Numbered from the stretch's first letter, positions 7,275 through 13,666 are shown. The stretch: DNA of 14,351 nt from Bacillota bacterium (GCA_023459915.1 JAEWSN010000209.1:1-14351), one strand, 5' to 3'. The notes: generated from the letters alone by a model not told the origin. Numbers and translations: made by a program.

Positions 7275-7332
7275 GTGCGGCATGTGTCGTGTCAGCGCAA
7301 TCTGTGCGGCATGTGCCCTATCAGCGCAATCC
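7275..7332. repeat. 29-bp tandem duplication at the 3' end of folE
   Basis: Two adjacent 29-nt copies (7275-7303 and 7304-7332) match at 25 positions. On the minus strand the first copy carries the last folE codons and stop (GGATTGCGCTGA), and the second repeats them as non-coding sequence. It looks like a local duplication of the gene end. Confidence 0.7.
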
Positions 7333-7887
7333 GTGCTGAATCAGGGCCATGGCTTCCGCGCGTGTTCTGGCGTCCGAACGCATCCGTCCCCGGAGCGCGG
7401 AGGTCACCGTTCGCGCGCCGGCCTTCTTGATGCCGCGCATGGTCATGCACAGGTGCTCCGCCTCCACCACCACGGCAACCCCAATGGGATCCGCCGCCTT
7501 CATGATGGTGTCCGCGATTTCACTGCACAGGCGTTCCTGCAGCTGTGGCTTTCGGGACACCGTGTCCACCACGCGGGCGATTTTGGAAAGTCCCAGCAAA
7601 CGGTTGCCCTGTGGGATGTAGACAACATGCGCGATTCCGGTAAAGGGCAGCAGATGATGCTCGCACATGGAATGCAGCGGAATGTCCTTGACCAGGACCA
7701 TTTCTTCACAAGCGGGCTCGTTGAATATGCGGATTTCATCCAGCGGATCCTTGTGAAGCCCTGCGAAGATCTCCTCATACATGTCCGCCACCCGGCGCGG
7801 GGTGTCCACCAGACCTTCACGCTCCGGGTCCTCCCCGATGGCTTCCAGGATATCCCTTACCGCGCGGCGGATGCGTTCCTTGTCCAT
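7321..7887 (-). CDS. folE: GTP cyclohydrolase I
   Basis: This catalyses the first step of folate synthesis, GTP to 7,8-dihydroneopterin triphosphate. It has 188 residues, typical for the type I enzyme. The zinc ligands are Cys75 and His78 in MCEHHLLPFTG and Cys147 in LCMTMRGI. GLSKIARVVD, SRKPQLQERL and the C-terminal GARTVTSALRG complete the family pattern. Start ATG 7887 has AAAGGAGAGG about 5 nt upstream; the frame is open to 7998, but without a good site. It heads the folate run folE-HD-folP-folBK. Upstream lies a 399-nt gap with the palindrome array. I see no THF riboswitch in it; the promoter is unclear. Confidence 0.97.
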   Translation of the reverse strand: MDKERIRRAVRDILEAIGEDPEREGLVDTPRRVADMYEEIFAGLHKDPLDEIRIFNEPACEEMVLVKDIPLHSMCEHHLLPFTGIAHVVYIPQGNRLLGLSKIARVVDTVSRKPQLQERLCSEIADTIMKAADPIGVAVVVEAEHLCMTMRGIKKAGARTVTSALRGRMRSDARTRAEAMALIQHGLR

Positions 7888-8022
7888 GTTGTCCTCTCCT
7901 TTCGCTTCGCGTGTTTTTCCCTCGTCACAAAGCCTGTCCGCAAACGGCAGCTTCATACAGCGTTGGCGGTTGCGGCCATCAACCGTGGCTCCACCCATTG
8001 TTGGCGGTTTCCTTTATGATCA

Positions 8023-8124
8023 ATGATTCCAGTGTAACAACTCGCTTCTGCGAGTTGTTCTGCAGGAATTCTTGAATTCCTGCAGCCTGAAGGCACGATA
8101 TCGTGCCTTCAGGACACTGAATCA
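8023..8124. repeat. Cloverleaf palindrome unit A (three arms, closed stem)
   Basis: Closing stem TGATTCCAGTGT (8024-8035) pairs with ACACTGAATCA (8114-8124): 11 pairs and one bulged C. Inside, three perfect hairpins abut with no spare base. The first is AACAACTCGC with loop TTCT (8036-8059), the second CTGCAGGAATTC with loop TT (8060-8085), and the third CCTGAAGGCACGAT, a loopless 28-bp palindrome (8086-8113). The result is a four-way junction with every junction base paired. The unit is non-coding, in the yvyF-folE gap. It could act as DNA (cruciform, recombination or replication site) or as RNA; the complement folds equally well. Confidence 0.85.
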
Positions 8125-8126
8125 CC

Positions 8127-8228
8127 GATTCCGGCAACTGAAACAGCCAAAGGCTGTTTCAGTAACGACAAGTTTGCAGACAAACTTGTCGTTGAAAGTC
8201 GCAGAGCGACTTTTTGCGCTGGAATCAT
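8127..8228. repeat. Cloverleaf palindrome unit B (three arms, closed stem)
   Basis: GATTCC plus GCA (8127-8136) pairs with TGC (8215-8217) and GGAATC (8221-8226), leaving a small internal loop. The arms are ACTGAAACAGCC with loop AAA (8137-8163), AACGACAAGTTTG with loop CAGA (8164-8193), and AAAGTCGC with loop AGA (8195-8213, plus a G-T pair at 8194/8214). Arms again abut exactly. Unit B starts two bases after unit A. Its ends resemble those of A, but its arms share no sequence with them. CTGGAATCAT (8219-8228) is also an exact complement of ATGATTCCAG (8023-8032), so both units can be enclosed in one larger stem. Confidence 0.8.
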
Positions 8229-8229
8229 C

Positions 8230-8241
8230 AATGGATCCATT
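8230..8241. repeat. 12-bp palindrome beside unit B
   Basis: AATGGATCCATT is a perfect loopless palindrome one base after the end of unit B. It may be the edge of the same element. The remaining bases to the yvyF stop (8242-8286) show no feature I can name. Confidence 0.45.
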
Positions 8242-8286
8242 ATAGAGGTGTGCCGGGAAATGAGCAAACCGTTCCGCTGTCGCCGT

Positions 8287-8805
8287 TCAGCGGCGCCGGC
8301 CTCCCGGCCCCTTGTCATCTCCCCGAAAACGCAATCCGCCCCGTCCGCCCGAAGTGCCCTTGCCGCCCTTCTCCTCCGACGAGCCCTCCCTGATGCCGCC
8401 GGCGCGTCCGGAAGCGCCTTGTGATTTCATGTCCTGAAGGTCCTGGAGCGCGGACTTTCGCAAGGCCTGTTTCTTCATGGCCGCGGCATCCTTCTCGCAG
8501 TGTTCACAGTAGCGGCCGGACTTGATGGATTTGCCGCACAAATCGCACGTGAGGCCGGAATACCCGTCACCGACCACACTGAGCCGATCCTCCCGCAAAT
8601 AATGCTGAATCTGCCGCATGGTGACACCGAGCGCCTGAACCAATTCAGTTGCGGACGCGCCCGGGTGATCGTACAGATACTCCTTGATGCGCCGGAACCT
8701 GCTCTCCCCGTCGCGCGCGCAGGTGGGACAGACCTCCTCGTCACCCAGCTGCGAGAACGGCATTTGACAGTGCGGACAGATCCTGATGGCCATGCGCTCC
8801 CTCAT
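8287..8805 (-). CDS. yvyF: Flagellar operon protein YvyF-like (zinc ribbon + HTH)
   Basis: This matches the flagellar-operon YvyF family by architecture. It has a first Cys4 site, CPHC (10-13) with CPTC (26-29), then a helix-turn-helix-like segment ATELVQALGVTMRQIQHYLRE (52-72), and a second Cys4 site CDLC (87-90) with CEHC (100-103). It is longer than B. subtilis YvyF (139 residues): from about residue 133 there is a Gly/Arg/Lys-rich disordered tail (RGGLRFRGDDKGPGGRRR) that might bind nucleic acid. Start ATG 8805 overlaps the upstream flgN-like stop as ATGA, with AGGAAG just before; ATG 8793 with GAGGGAG is the alternative. In B. subtilis flgM lies between yvyF and flgN; here it does not. 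Confidence 0.82.
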   Translation of the reverse strand: MRERMAIRICPHCQMPFSQLGDEEVCPTCARDGESRFRRIKEYLYDHPGASATELVQALGVTMRQIQHYLREDRLSVVGDGYSGLTCDLCGKSIKSGRYCEHCEKDAAAMKKQALRKSALQDLQDMKSQGASGRAGGIREGSSEEKGGKGTSGGRGGLRFRGDDKGPGGRRR

Positions 8806-9326
8806 TTCTTCCTGTCGAAATAGACAGAGGACGATTGCTGTGTTTTTCCCGGCTGATAGGCCTGGGACGCATGTTTGGTTCTGCCGATGAGAATGTTTTT
8901 CTCTCCGGCGCTGCGCACCTTTTCCTCCAGATGCTGCGACGTTTTGTGATGCCGATCCGACAATTCCTCAAGCAGGCCAGAAATACGCCCCACAACCTCT
9001 TTGAGCTCCTGACGCCCTTCCACGGAAAAGCGGGAGAGCTCATCGAGCGTTTCGATGCCCAATGTGTGCTTGAGTCGCTCGGTATAGACATGAAACTCCT
9101 CATCGAGCTTGTCCACCGCGTCCATCAGCGCCTGACGCCTGTCCACCAGCTCCTGCTGGCGGTTTGCCGCCTGCGCGTCGTCCTGGCTGTGATCCGCATT
9201 GAGGTCCTCTTCCTGCAACAGATAGGACTGCAACATCTGCTCAAGGAGCGCGAACTTCTTTTTCGATACCTCGATGAGCCGGCCGATATATGTCTGTGCG
9301 TTCATACGTCCTCCGCATATTGTCAT
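8802..9326 (-). CDS. flgN: FlgN-family flagellar chaperone-like protein
   Basis: This is a mainly helical, heptad-rich cytoplasmic protein of 174 residues that fits FlgN, the chaperone that guards the hook-filament junction proteins FlgK and FlgL before export. The N-terminal LIEVSKKKFALLEQML and a long Gln/Glu/Arg-rich middle look like the family's coiled coil. The C terminus ends in a flexible, Tyr/Gly/Ser-containing segment with SSSVYFDRKK. Two in-frame starts each have a good site: ATG 9326 (AAGGAG, 5 nt) and ATG 9305 (GGAGG, 4 nt). Translational overlap with yvyF supports the flagellar assignment. No flgK, flgL or flgM is in the window. The call rests on context and overall form, as FlgN sequences are poorly conserved. 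Confidence 0.7.
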   Translation of the reverse strand: MTICGGRMNAQTYIGRLIEVSKKKFALLEQMLQSYLLQEEDLNADHSQDDAQAANRQQELVDRRQALMDAVDKLDEEFHVYTERLKHTLGIETLDELSRFSVEGRQELKEVVGRISGLLEELSDRHHKTSQHLEEKVRSAGEKNILIGRTKHASQAYQPGKTQQSSSVYFDRKK

Positions 9327-9367
9327 ATTGTCTCCTTCTTATCCTATACCCATTTGGCCATTTCGGA

Positions 9368-9460
9368 CACACCCGGTTGACGGGATGTCCCCGTTTGGGG
9401 GGCACAACCGGTTGACGAAACGTCCCCGCTTGGGGGGGCACGACCCCTTGGCGAGGCATC
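9368..9460. repeat. GC-rich tandem repeat, period about 35 nt, 2.6 copies
   Basis: Copies start at 9368, 9403 and 9439 with CAC-R-CCxGGTTGACG and end in GTCCCCG-YTT-GGGGGG. Each copy has a TTGACG hexamer like a -35 box and a CCCC-GGGG hairpin. The third copy decays after about 20 nt. The array fills the gap between the divergent flgN and diguanylate cyclase genes and could affect either promoter. Confidence 0.7.
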
Positions 9461-9488
9461 CGCCGACAGGGTGTCACCGCCCTGCAAA

Positions 9489-9494
9489 TATGAT
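9489..9494 (+). promoter_or_regulatory. Possible -10 element for the diguanylate cyclase gene
   Basis: TATGAT in the AT-rich stretch TGCAAATATGATATATTTCA stands out from GC-rich surroundings 74 nt before the proposed start. No good -35 is found 16-18 bases upstream. The surrounding bases form a near-palindrome (TGCAAATAT / ATATTTCAT) that could be an operator. Confidence 0.3.
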
Positions 9495-9537
9495 ATATTT
9501 CATCACAAGACGCCACCAACCGGCATCCACATTTCAT

Positions 9538-9561
9538 GGAGGTCAACGCCTCCCACGGGAG
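9538..9561 (+). promoter_or_regulatory. Competing stem at the ribosome site of the diguanylate cyclase gene
   Basis: GGAGG (9538-9542), CCTCC (9549-9553) and GGGAG (9557-9561) follow one another. The central CCTCC can pair with either side, so it can hide or free the GGGAG that serves ATG 9568. This is a possible translational control point, deduced from complementarity only. Confidence 0.35.
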
Positions 9562-9567
9562 ATGCAC

Positions 9568-11550
9568 ATGCAGCCCACTTTGGAGATGAAGCCCGATGGC
9601 ATCCGATGCCTCGCGTTTCTGGTCAGCGATCTGGATCAAGGCATTCACCGCCGCATGCTGACGGCCCTCGAGCAGGCATGTGCCGCGCGGCGCATCCGTC
9701 TTCTCGTGTACGAGGGGCGCGCCCTCGAAACCCCCGTTTTCCACGCGCGCTGCTACAACACCATCTACCGAATGGTTTCGGAGCATCGGGTCGACGCCAT
9801 GATTGTCGCCTCCTCCGAGCTGGGCATGCATGTGGGGCCGGAAGGAATGTCCCGTTTTCTAAGCCGGTTCCAGTTGCCGGCAGTGCTCATCGGAACGCCC
9901 CTGCGCGGTTTCAGCTGCTTCAGCAGCGACGATACCGCAAGCGTGAAGCTCCTGCTCGACCACCTGGTGCGTCATCAGAAAAAGCGTATGGTCTGGGTCT
10001 CCGGCCCGGTTTCCGATCCGCATACCCTGGTGCGCCTGTTCGCGTTTCGCGACCATATCGGCCGCATCCACCCGGATTTCGACGAGCGGACGGATATCCT
10101 GCAGGGCAGCGATTCCACGCGGGGCGGATACGAAATCATGGCACGGCTGCACCCGCGCGTCGGCCGTTCGCTGGACGCAGTCTGTTTCGCAAACGACGAA
10201 ATGGCCATCGGCGCCATTGATTATTGCGGGTTGCACGGCATCCGGGTGCCGGAGGATTTGGTCATCACCGGCATCGACGACATCGAAATGGCAGACCAGG
10301 TCACCCCTGGCCTCACAACGGTATCCCATAACTATCACAGCCTGTGCGTGGCCGCGCTCGAGCAGCTCGCCATCCAGTTTGCGGCCCGTGAAAACCAACC
10401 GTTGGAGGTGGACGCGCCCAATCTCGACGACGCCCGGGAGACAGACCTGTCCTATGCGATCAATCTGGAAATGAAGACGCCGGAACCCATCCGCAGCGTT
10501 TTTTCGCCAAAGCTGGTCATTCGCGGTTCCTGCGGTTGCGACGCGCCCGAACGCCCCATCCGAAACCCTTTTCTGGACGCAATCGTCCACCATGGGCCAA
10601 ATATCGGGGAGACCATCCAGACCTTCAACTCCGAAGAGCTGTTCGACCAACTGGAAGGGTTTCTGCACGAACGCAACCTGGATTTCAGCTTTCTGGTTGC
10701 CTACGAGGATCTTCCCGAGGACGTCTCCTGCAATCACTTCGAGCCGCCCATGTACGCCCGCCTACTGCATGGCTATCTCGATGGCCGCCGGATCTATGAA
10801 AACGAACCCTTCCAGACCTCGGAGCTGCTGCCCGATGCCTTGTGGGACAGGCTCAGGGACGAATCCCTGCTGCTGCAGCCCTTGTACTTCCAGAATGAGG
10901 TTTTCGGCTATCTCGTCGCCTCCGCCAAAACCGCCCAGCGTACCGGGGTCAACGATCTTCGGCTCATGGTCAGCCTCACCATCAAGGGCGAACGCCTCAT
11001 CCAGGAGCGGGAGCACGCCCAAAAGCGCATCGAGTGGGCGCTGGAGGCCTTGCGCAGCGTAAACACGAAGCTCTCGGACATTTCCATGCGCGATGAACTG
11101 ACCGGATTGTTCAACCGGCGCGGGTTTCTCCAGGAATGCACCCGTCACCTTCACGGCGCGCCGGCCTCCTTCCTGCTGGTGTTCATCGACATGAACGACC
11201 TGAAAATGATCAACGACGTCTACGGCCACGATGACGGGGATCTGGCCCTGAAAACAACGGCGGACGTGCTCAGGCAATGCTTTCGGGACAGGGATATCCT
11301 TGCTCGGATTGGCGGCGACGAGTTTGCCGCCCTGGTCAGGGATGTCGGCGAGGAGCAGATTGAGCGGCTTGAAGCGCGATTCGAGGACAAATGCCGTGCC
11401 GCAACCGAAAGCCTGGGCAGGCCCTATCGCATTTCTTTCGCGCGTGGGTATGTGCAGGGGGACGCCACCTCGGATCTTGAGGAAATGATGAACGAGGCGG
11501 ATCAGCGCATGTACGCGCACAAGAAAAGGATGAAACAGACAGACGCGTAA
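9568..11550 (+). CDS. Diguanylate cyclase with LacI/periplasmic-binding-like sensor domain
   Basis: The GGDEF domain (about 500-655) makes cyclic di-GMP from two GTP. DELTGLFNRRGF begins at 509, GGDEF is intact at 582-586, and an RxxD inhibitory site (RDRD, 573-576) lies five residues before it. Residues 10-320 resemble the ligand-binding domain of LacI-type regulators: AFLVSDLDQGIHRRML, VWVSGP, AVCFANDEMAIGAI and GIDDIEMADQVTPGLTTV. There is no DNA-binding HTH, signal peptide or membrane segment, so it should sense a soluble, perhaps sugar-like, ligand inside the cell. RGSCGC (319-324), a GAF-like middle and a short helical linker precede the cyclase. Start ATG 9568 has GGGAG at 6 nt; ATG 9562 is also in frame and the frame is open further upstream. 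The divergent flgN/yvyF pair fits control of motility by c-di-GMP. Confidence 0.9.
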   Translation: MQPTLEMKPDGIRCLAFLVSDLDQGIHRRMLTALEQACAARRIRLLVYEGRALETPVFHARCYNTIYRMVSEHRVDAMIVASSELGMHVGPEGMSRFLSRFQLPAVLIGTPLRGFSCFSSDDTASVKLLLDHLVRHQKKRMVWVSGPVSDPHTLVRLFAFRDHIGRIHPDFDERTDILQGSDSTRGGYEIMARLHPRVGRSLDAVCFANDEMAIGAIDYCGLHGIRVPEDLVITGIDDIEMADQVTPGLTTVSHNYHSLCVAALEQLAIQFAARENQPLEVDAPNLDDARETDLSYAINLEMKTPEPIRSVFSPKLVIRGSCGCDAPERPIRNPFLDAIVHHGPNIGETIQTFNSEELFDQLEGFLHERNLDFSFLVAYEDLPEDVSCNHFEPPMYARLLHGYLDGRRIYENEPFQTSELLPDALWDRLRDESLLLQPLYFQNEVFGYLVASAKTAQRTGVNDLRLMVSLTIKGERLIQEREHAQKRIEWALEALRSVNTKLSDISMRDELTGLFNRRGFLQECTRHLHGAPASFLLVFIDMNDLKMINDVYGHDDGDLALKTTADVLRQCFRDRDILARIGGDEFAALVRDVGEEQIERLEARFEDKCRAATESLGRPYRISFARGYVQGDATSDLEEMMNEADQRMYAHKKRMKQTDA

Positions 11551-11551
11551 A

Positions 11552-11591
11552 ATGCGTGCGCGAAAGCATCCGCAGCGCAGCATCGTCCTTT
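11552..11591 (+). terminator. Weak terminator after the diguanylate cyclase gene
   Basis: ATGCGTGCGC (11552-11561) pairs with GCGCAGCAT (11575-11583), leaving one bulge and a 13-base loop, and CCTTTT follows. The T-run is short, so readthrough into the acyltransferase is possible. Confidence 0.35.
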
Positions 11592-11646
11592 TACAATGAG
11601 GCATGAGCACAGGGCGAAATCGTCTATGGACAAGAAGGAGCAATGG

Positions 11647-12693
11647 ATGAAACAGGTACCGCCGGACCGCGCAATGGACATTGACATCATCAAGGCCATC
11701 GCCATCCTCGGGGTGCTGGTCATCCACACCACATCCGCGGGGTACAGATTCCCCGTCCTGTCATTCGACTGGATCTCAAGTGTTTTCTGGGGATCCGTGT
11801 CCCGGGCGGCGGTCCCCCTGTTCTTCATGTGCAGCGGCGCGCTGCTGCTGCGCCCGGAAAAGCCCCTGACACTGAAGAAGCTGTATGGCTGGAACATGCT
11901 TCGTGTCCTGGTGGTGCTGCTTGTCTGGGGCATGGCGTACAAAATCTGGTCGCTGGCCGTTTCGGAAGGCCTGTCTCCGGCCGCCCTGCTGCACGCGTTC
12001 AAGGAAGTGCTGCTGTTCAAGCATGTGTTCCATTTCTATTACCTGCACATCACCCTGCTGGTGTACGCGCTGCTGCCAATCACACGGCTGTTGGTTGCGA
12101 ACGCGTCCAACAGGGATTGGCACTACATGCTGGGTGCCTGGTTCGCGCTGGGCATCGCCTACCCAACCCTGCGGCACTTCTGGCCGGTTTCACTGCTCAC
12201 GGGCTTTCCCCTGCAGTGGATGCTGAACATGACCTATGCCGCCGCGGGGTACGGATTGCTGGGCTATCGGTTGCGGCAGCGGCCGCTTTCCGCAAAACTC
12301 GGCATCGGCCTGGCCGTTGTGGGATTTTTCGTCGTCATGGGCGGTACCACGATGCTCTCGGCAAGGGACAACAAACTCAACGAGTTCTTTTTTGAGGGGA
12401 TGTCCATCGGGGTTGCCCTGCTGGCCGCCGGCATCTTCTCGCTCGTCACAAGCACCACCAAACACGGCGTCCATCGGTTCGAATGGTGGGCACCGCGCCT
12501 GTCACAAGCCTCGTTCTGCATCTATCTGGTGCATGTGTTCTTCATCTACCTGTTTGAAAAATTCGGTCTGACGGTTCACCTGTTGCCCTGCATCCTATCC
12601 ATTCCGCTCATCGCCCTGATCAACCTGATGCTGTCGTATGGCGTGTCTCTGCTGCTCAAGCGCATTCCTCTCGTGAATCGCTGGCTGGTGTAA
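11647..12693 (+). CDS. Acyltransferase-3 family membrane protein (WecH/OatA-type)
   Basis: This is a multi-pass membrane protein of 348 residues with about ten hydrophobic segments and the acyltransferase-3 opening RAMDIDIIKAIAILGVLVIHTT (His in VIHTT is the likely catalytic residue). PLFFMCSGALLL and a late SFCIYLVHVFFIYL fit the family. It probably acetylates or otherwise acylates a surface sugar. There is no C-terminal SGNH domain as in OatA, so it is closer to WecH-like stand-alone enzymes. Start ATG 11647 has AAGGAG 6 nt upstream; the frame is open to 11596 without a comparable site. It lies 96 nt after the diguanylate cyclase on the same strand. The substrate is unknown; wecA/wecB elsewhere in the window make a GlcNAc- or ManNAc-containing polymer conceivable. 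Confidence 0.88.
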   Translation: MKQVPPDRAMDIDIIKAIAILGVLVIHTTSAGYRFPVLSFDWISSVFWGSVSRAAVPLFFMCSGALLLRPEKPLTLKKLYGWNMLRVLVVLLVWGMAYKIWSLAVSEGLSPAALLHAFKEVLLFKHVFHFYYLHITLLVYALLPITRLLVANASNRDWHYMLGAWFALGIAYPTLRHFWPVSLLTGFPLQWMLNMTYAAAGYGLLGYRLRQRPLSAKLGIGLAVVGFFVVMGGTTMLSARDNKLNEFFFEGMSIGVALLAAGIFSLVTSTTKHGVHRFEWWAPRLSQASFCIYLVHVFFIYLFEKFGLTVHLLPCILSIPLIALINLMLSYGVSLLLKRIPLVNRWLV

Positions 12694-12703
12694 ACGCGGG
12701 ACC

Positions 12704-12718
12704 TGGGGTCAGACCCCA
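12704..12718. repeat. TGGGGTC-A-GACCCCA palindrome between convergent genes
   Basis: A perfect 7-bp stem lies in the 26-nt gap between the acyltransferase stop (12693) and the ATPase stop (12720). It may act as a two-way terminator, though no T-run of note follows on either side. It is the same core as the tandem copies upstream of the ATPase gene, so that gene is bracketed by this repeat. Confidence 0.7.
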
Positions 12719-12719
12719 A

Positions 12720-13553
12720 TTATGTCATCAGCTCGCGCAGCATGCGTTCGGGCTTGTCCAGGAATGATTTGGTGATGCGGTAATGATCCGTCTCCTGATA
12801 GGGAACCGGCCGCAAATCGTCATCCAGCGAGAGGATGGTTGCGTGCGGATAGGCCATCAAAATCGGTGAATGGGTGGCAATGATGAACTGCGAATCCGCC
12901 TGGACGAGTTCGTGCATCCGGCTGATCATGGACATCTGCCGCATGGGCGAAAGCGCCGCCTCCGGTTCGTCAAACAGGTAGAGGCCACGGCCGCCCAAGC
13001 GGTTCAACAGCAGTGCCATGAAGGATTCCCCGTGGGACTGACGGTGCAGCGACTGGCCGCCATAGGACTGGATCAGTGGCGGAAGCGCGGCTGTCTCCCG
13101 ATCCAAGTCATCGATGTTGGTGGCCAGGTTGTAGAAGCTTTCCGCGCGCAGAAAGAAACCATCCCGCGGAGCCCGCACCCCGCGCGTGATTCTCAGGTGG
13201 CGATGCAGATCCGAATGGGTCTCCGCCGTGTGGAAATTGAAGTTGCGGGTGCCGCCTTCCGGATTGAAGCCGGACGCCACCGCGAGTGCCTCCACCAGCG
13301 TGGATTTGCCACTCCCATTCTCCCCGACGAGGAAGGTGACATTTGGGTGGAATGAGACGGCGCCCTTTTCCATCAATGCGCGAACCGCCTTGAGATTGAA
13401 TGGATACGGCAGTTGCCGGCGCGTGCCGGCACGGGGTGGCGCCGGCGCGCAGGAAGTCGAAACGCAGGATTCCGGCGCACAGGGCGATGGGGTACAGATT
13501 GCCGGGTCCACTGCCATTTCCCGGATGTATTGATCCATGCCTCGGGTCAGCAT
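12720..13553 (-). CDS. Predicted ABC/AAA-type ATPase (COG3910-like)
   Basis: This is a soluble ATPase of the SMC/ABC-like class, 277 residues. The Walker A motif GENGSGKST is at 77-85, a signature-like SHGESF at 173-178, the Walker B GLYLFDEPEAALS at 190-202 and the switch histidine in THSP (His228). There is no membrane domain or DNA-repair coiled coil, as expected for the compact predicted-ATPase group. Its cellular role is not known. Residues 20-35 carry Cys at every fifth position (C-x4-C-x4-C-x4-C) in a Pro/Ser-rich linker before the core, which begins near LPYPFNLKAVRAL. Start ATG 13553 has GAGGAGG at 6 nt. The gene is opposed to its neighbours and flanked by GGGGTC-GACCCC repeats, which may mean it arrived as a cassette. 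Confidence 0.88.
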   Translation of the reverse strand: MLTRGMDQYIREMAVDPAICTPSPCAPESCVSTSCAPAPPRAGTRRQLPYPFNLKAVRALMEKGAVSFHPNVTFLVGENGSGKSTLVEALAVASGFNPEGGTRNFNFHTAETHSDLHRHLRITRGVRAPRDGFFLRAESFYNLATNIDDLDRETAALPPLIQSYGGQSLHRQSHGESFMALLLNRLGGRGLYLFDEPEAALSPMRQMSMISRMHELVQADSQFIIATHSPILMAYPHATILSLDDDLRPVPYQETDHYRITKSFLDKPERMLRELMT

Positions 13554-13573
13554 GTCGGGCCTCCTCGATGTGA

Positions 13574-13666
13574 TTGACGGGGTCTGACCCCGTCAACGTT
13601 GGTTCAGGTTTTGTTGGGGTCTGACCCCATCAATGCTGGTTCAGGTTTTGTTGGGGTCTGACCCCA
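13574..13666. repeat. Three GGGGTC-T-GACCCC palindromes at exact 37-nt period
   Basis: Cores begin at 13579, 13616 and 13653. The linker TCAAYGYTGGTTCAGGTTTTGTT is nearly identical between copies; the third copy stops after the core. The first is extended to an 11-bp stem (TTGACGGGGTC / GACCCCGTCAA). The array lies between the ATPase gene and the metG promoter. On the minus strand TTGACG at the first copy could be a -35 for the ATPase gene, but the matching -10 (TCACAT) is poor. Confidence 0.85.

Noticed and set aside
7888..8035. THF or other known riboswitch before folE
   Set aside because: I could not find the conserved THF core or pairing; the GATTC similarity belongs to the cloverleaf closing stem.
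8060..8113. Adjacent PstI, EcoRI and EcoRV sites resembling a cloning polylinker
   Set aside because: The sites arise from the perfect palindromes, are mirrored rather than in vector order, and the flanks are not vector-like; the likeness to a polylinker seems accidental.
8023..8228. Intrinsic terminator for yvyF
   Set aside because: On the minus strand no U-run follows any of the hairpins; the only T-run is on the plus side of the last arm, where no gene is transcribed in that direction.
8023..8228. tRNA gene or pseudogene
   Set aside because: The cloverleaf lacks the T-loop, D-loop and acceptor consensus, and the arms are far longer than tRNA arms.
8109..8318. Small minus-strand frame (69 codons) across the palindrome array
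   Set aside because: It runs through hairpin sequence, overlaps the yvyF end, and shows no domain or good start.
9368..9460. CRISPR array
   Set aside because: There are only 2-3 direct copies with no unique spacers between them; it is a plain tandem repeat.
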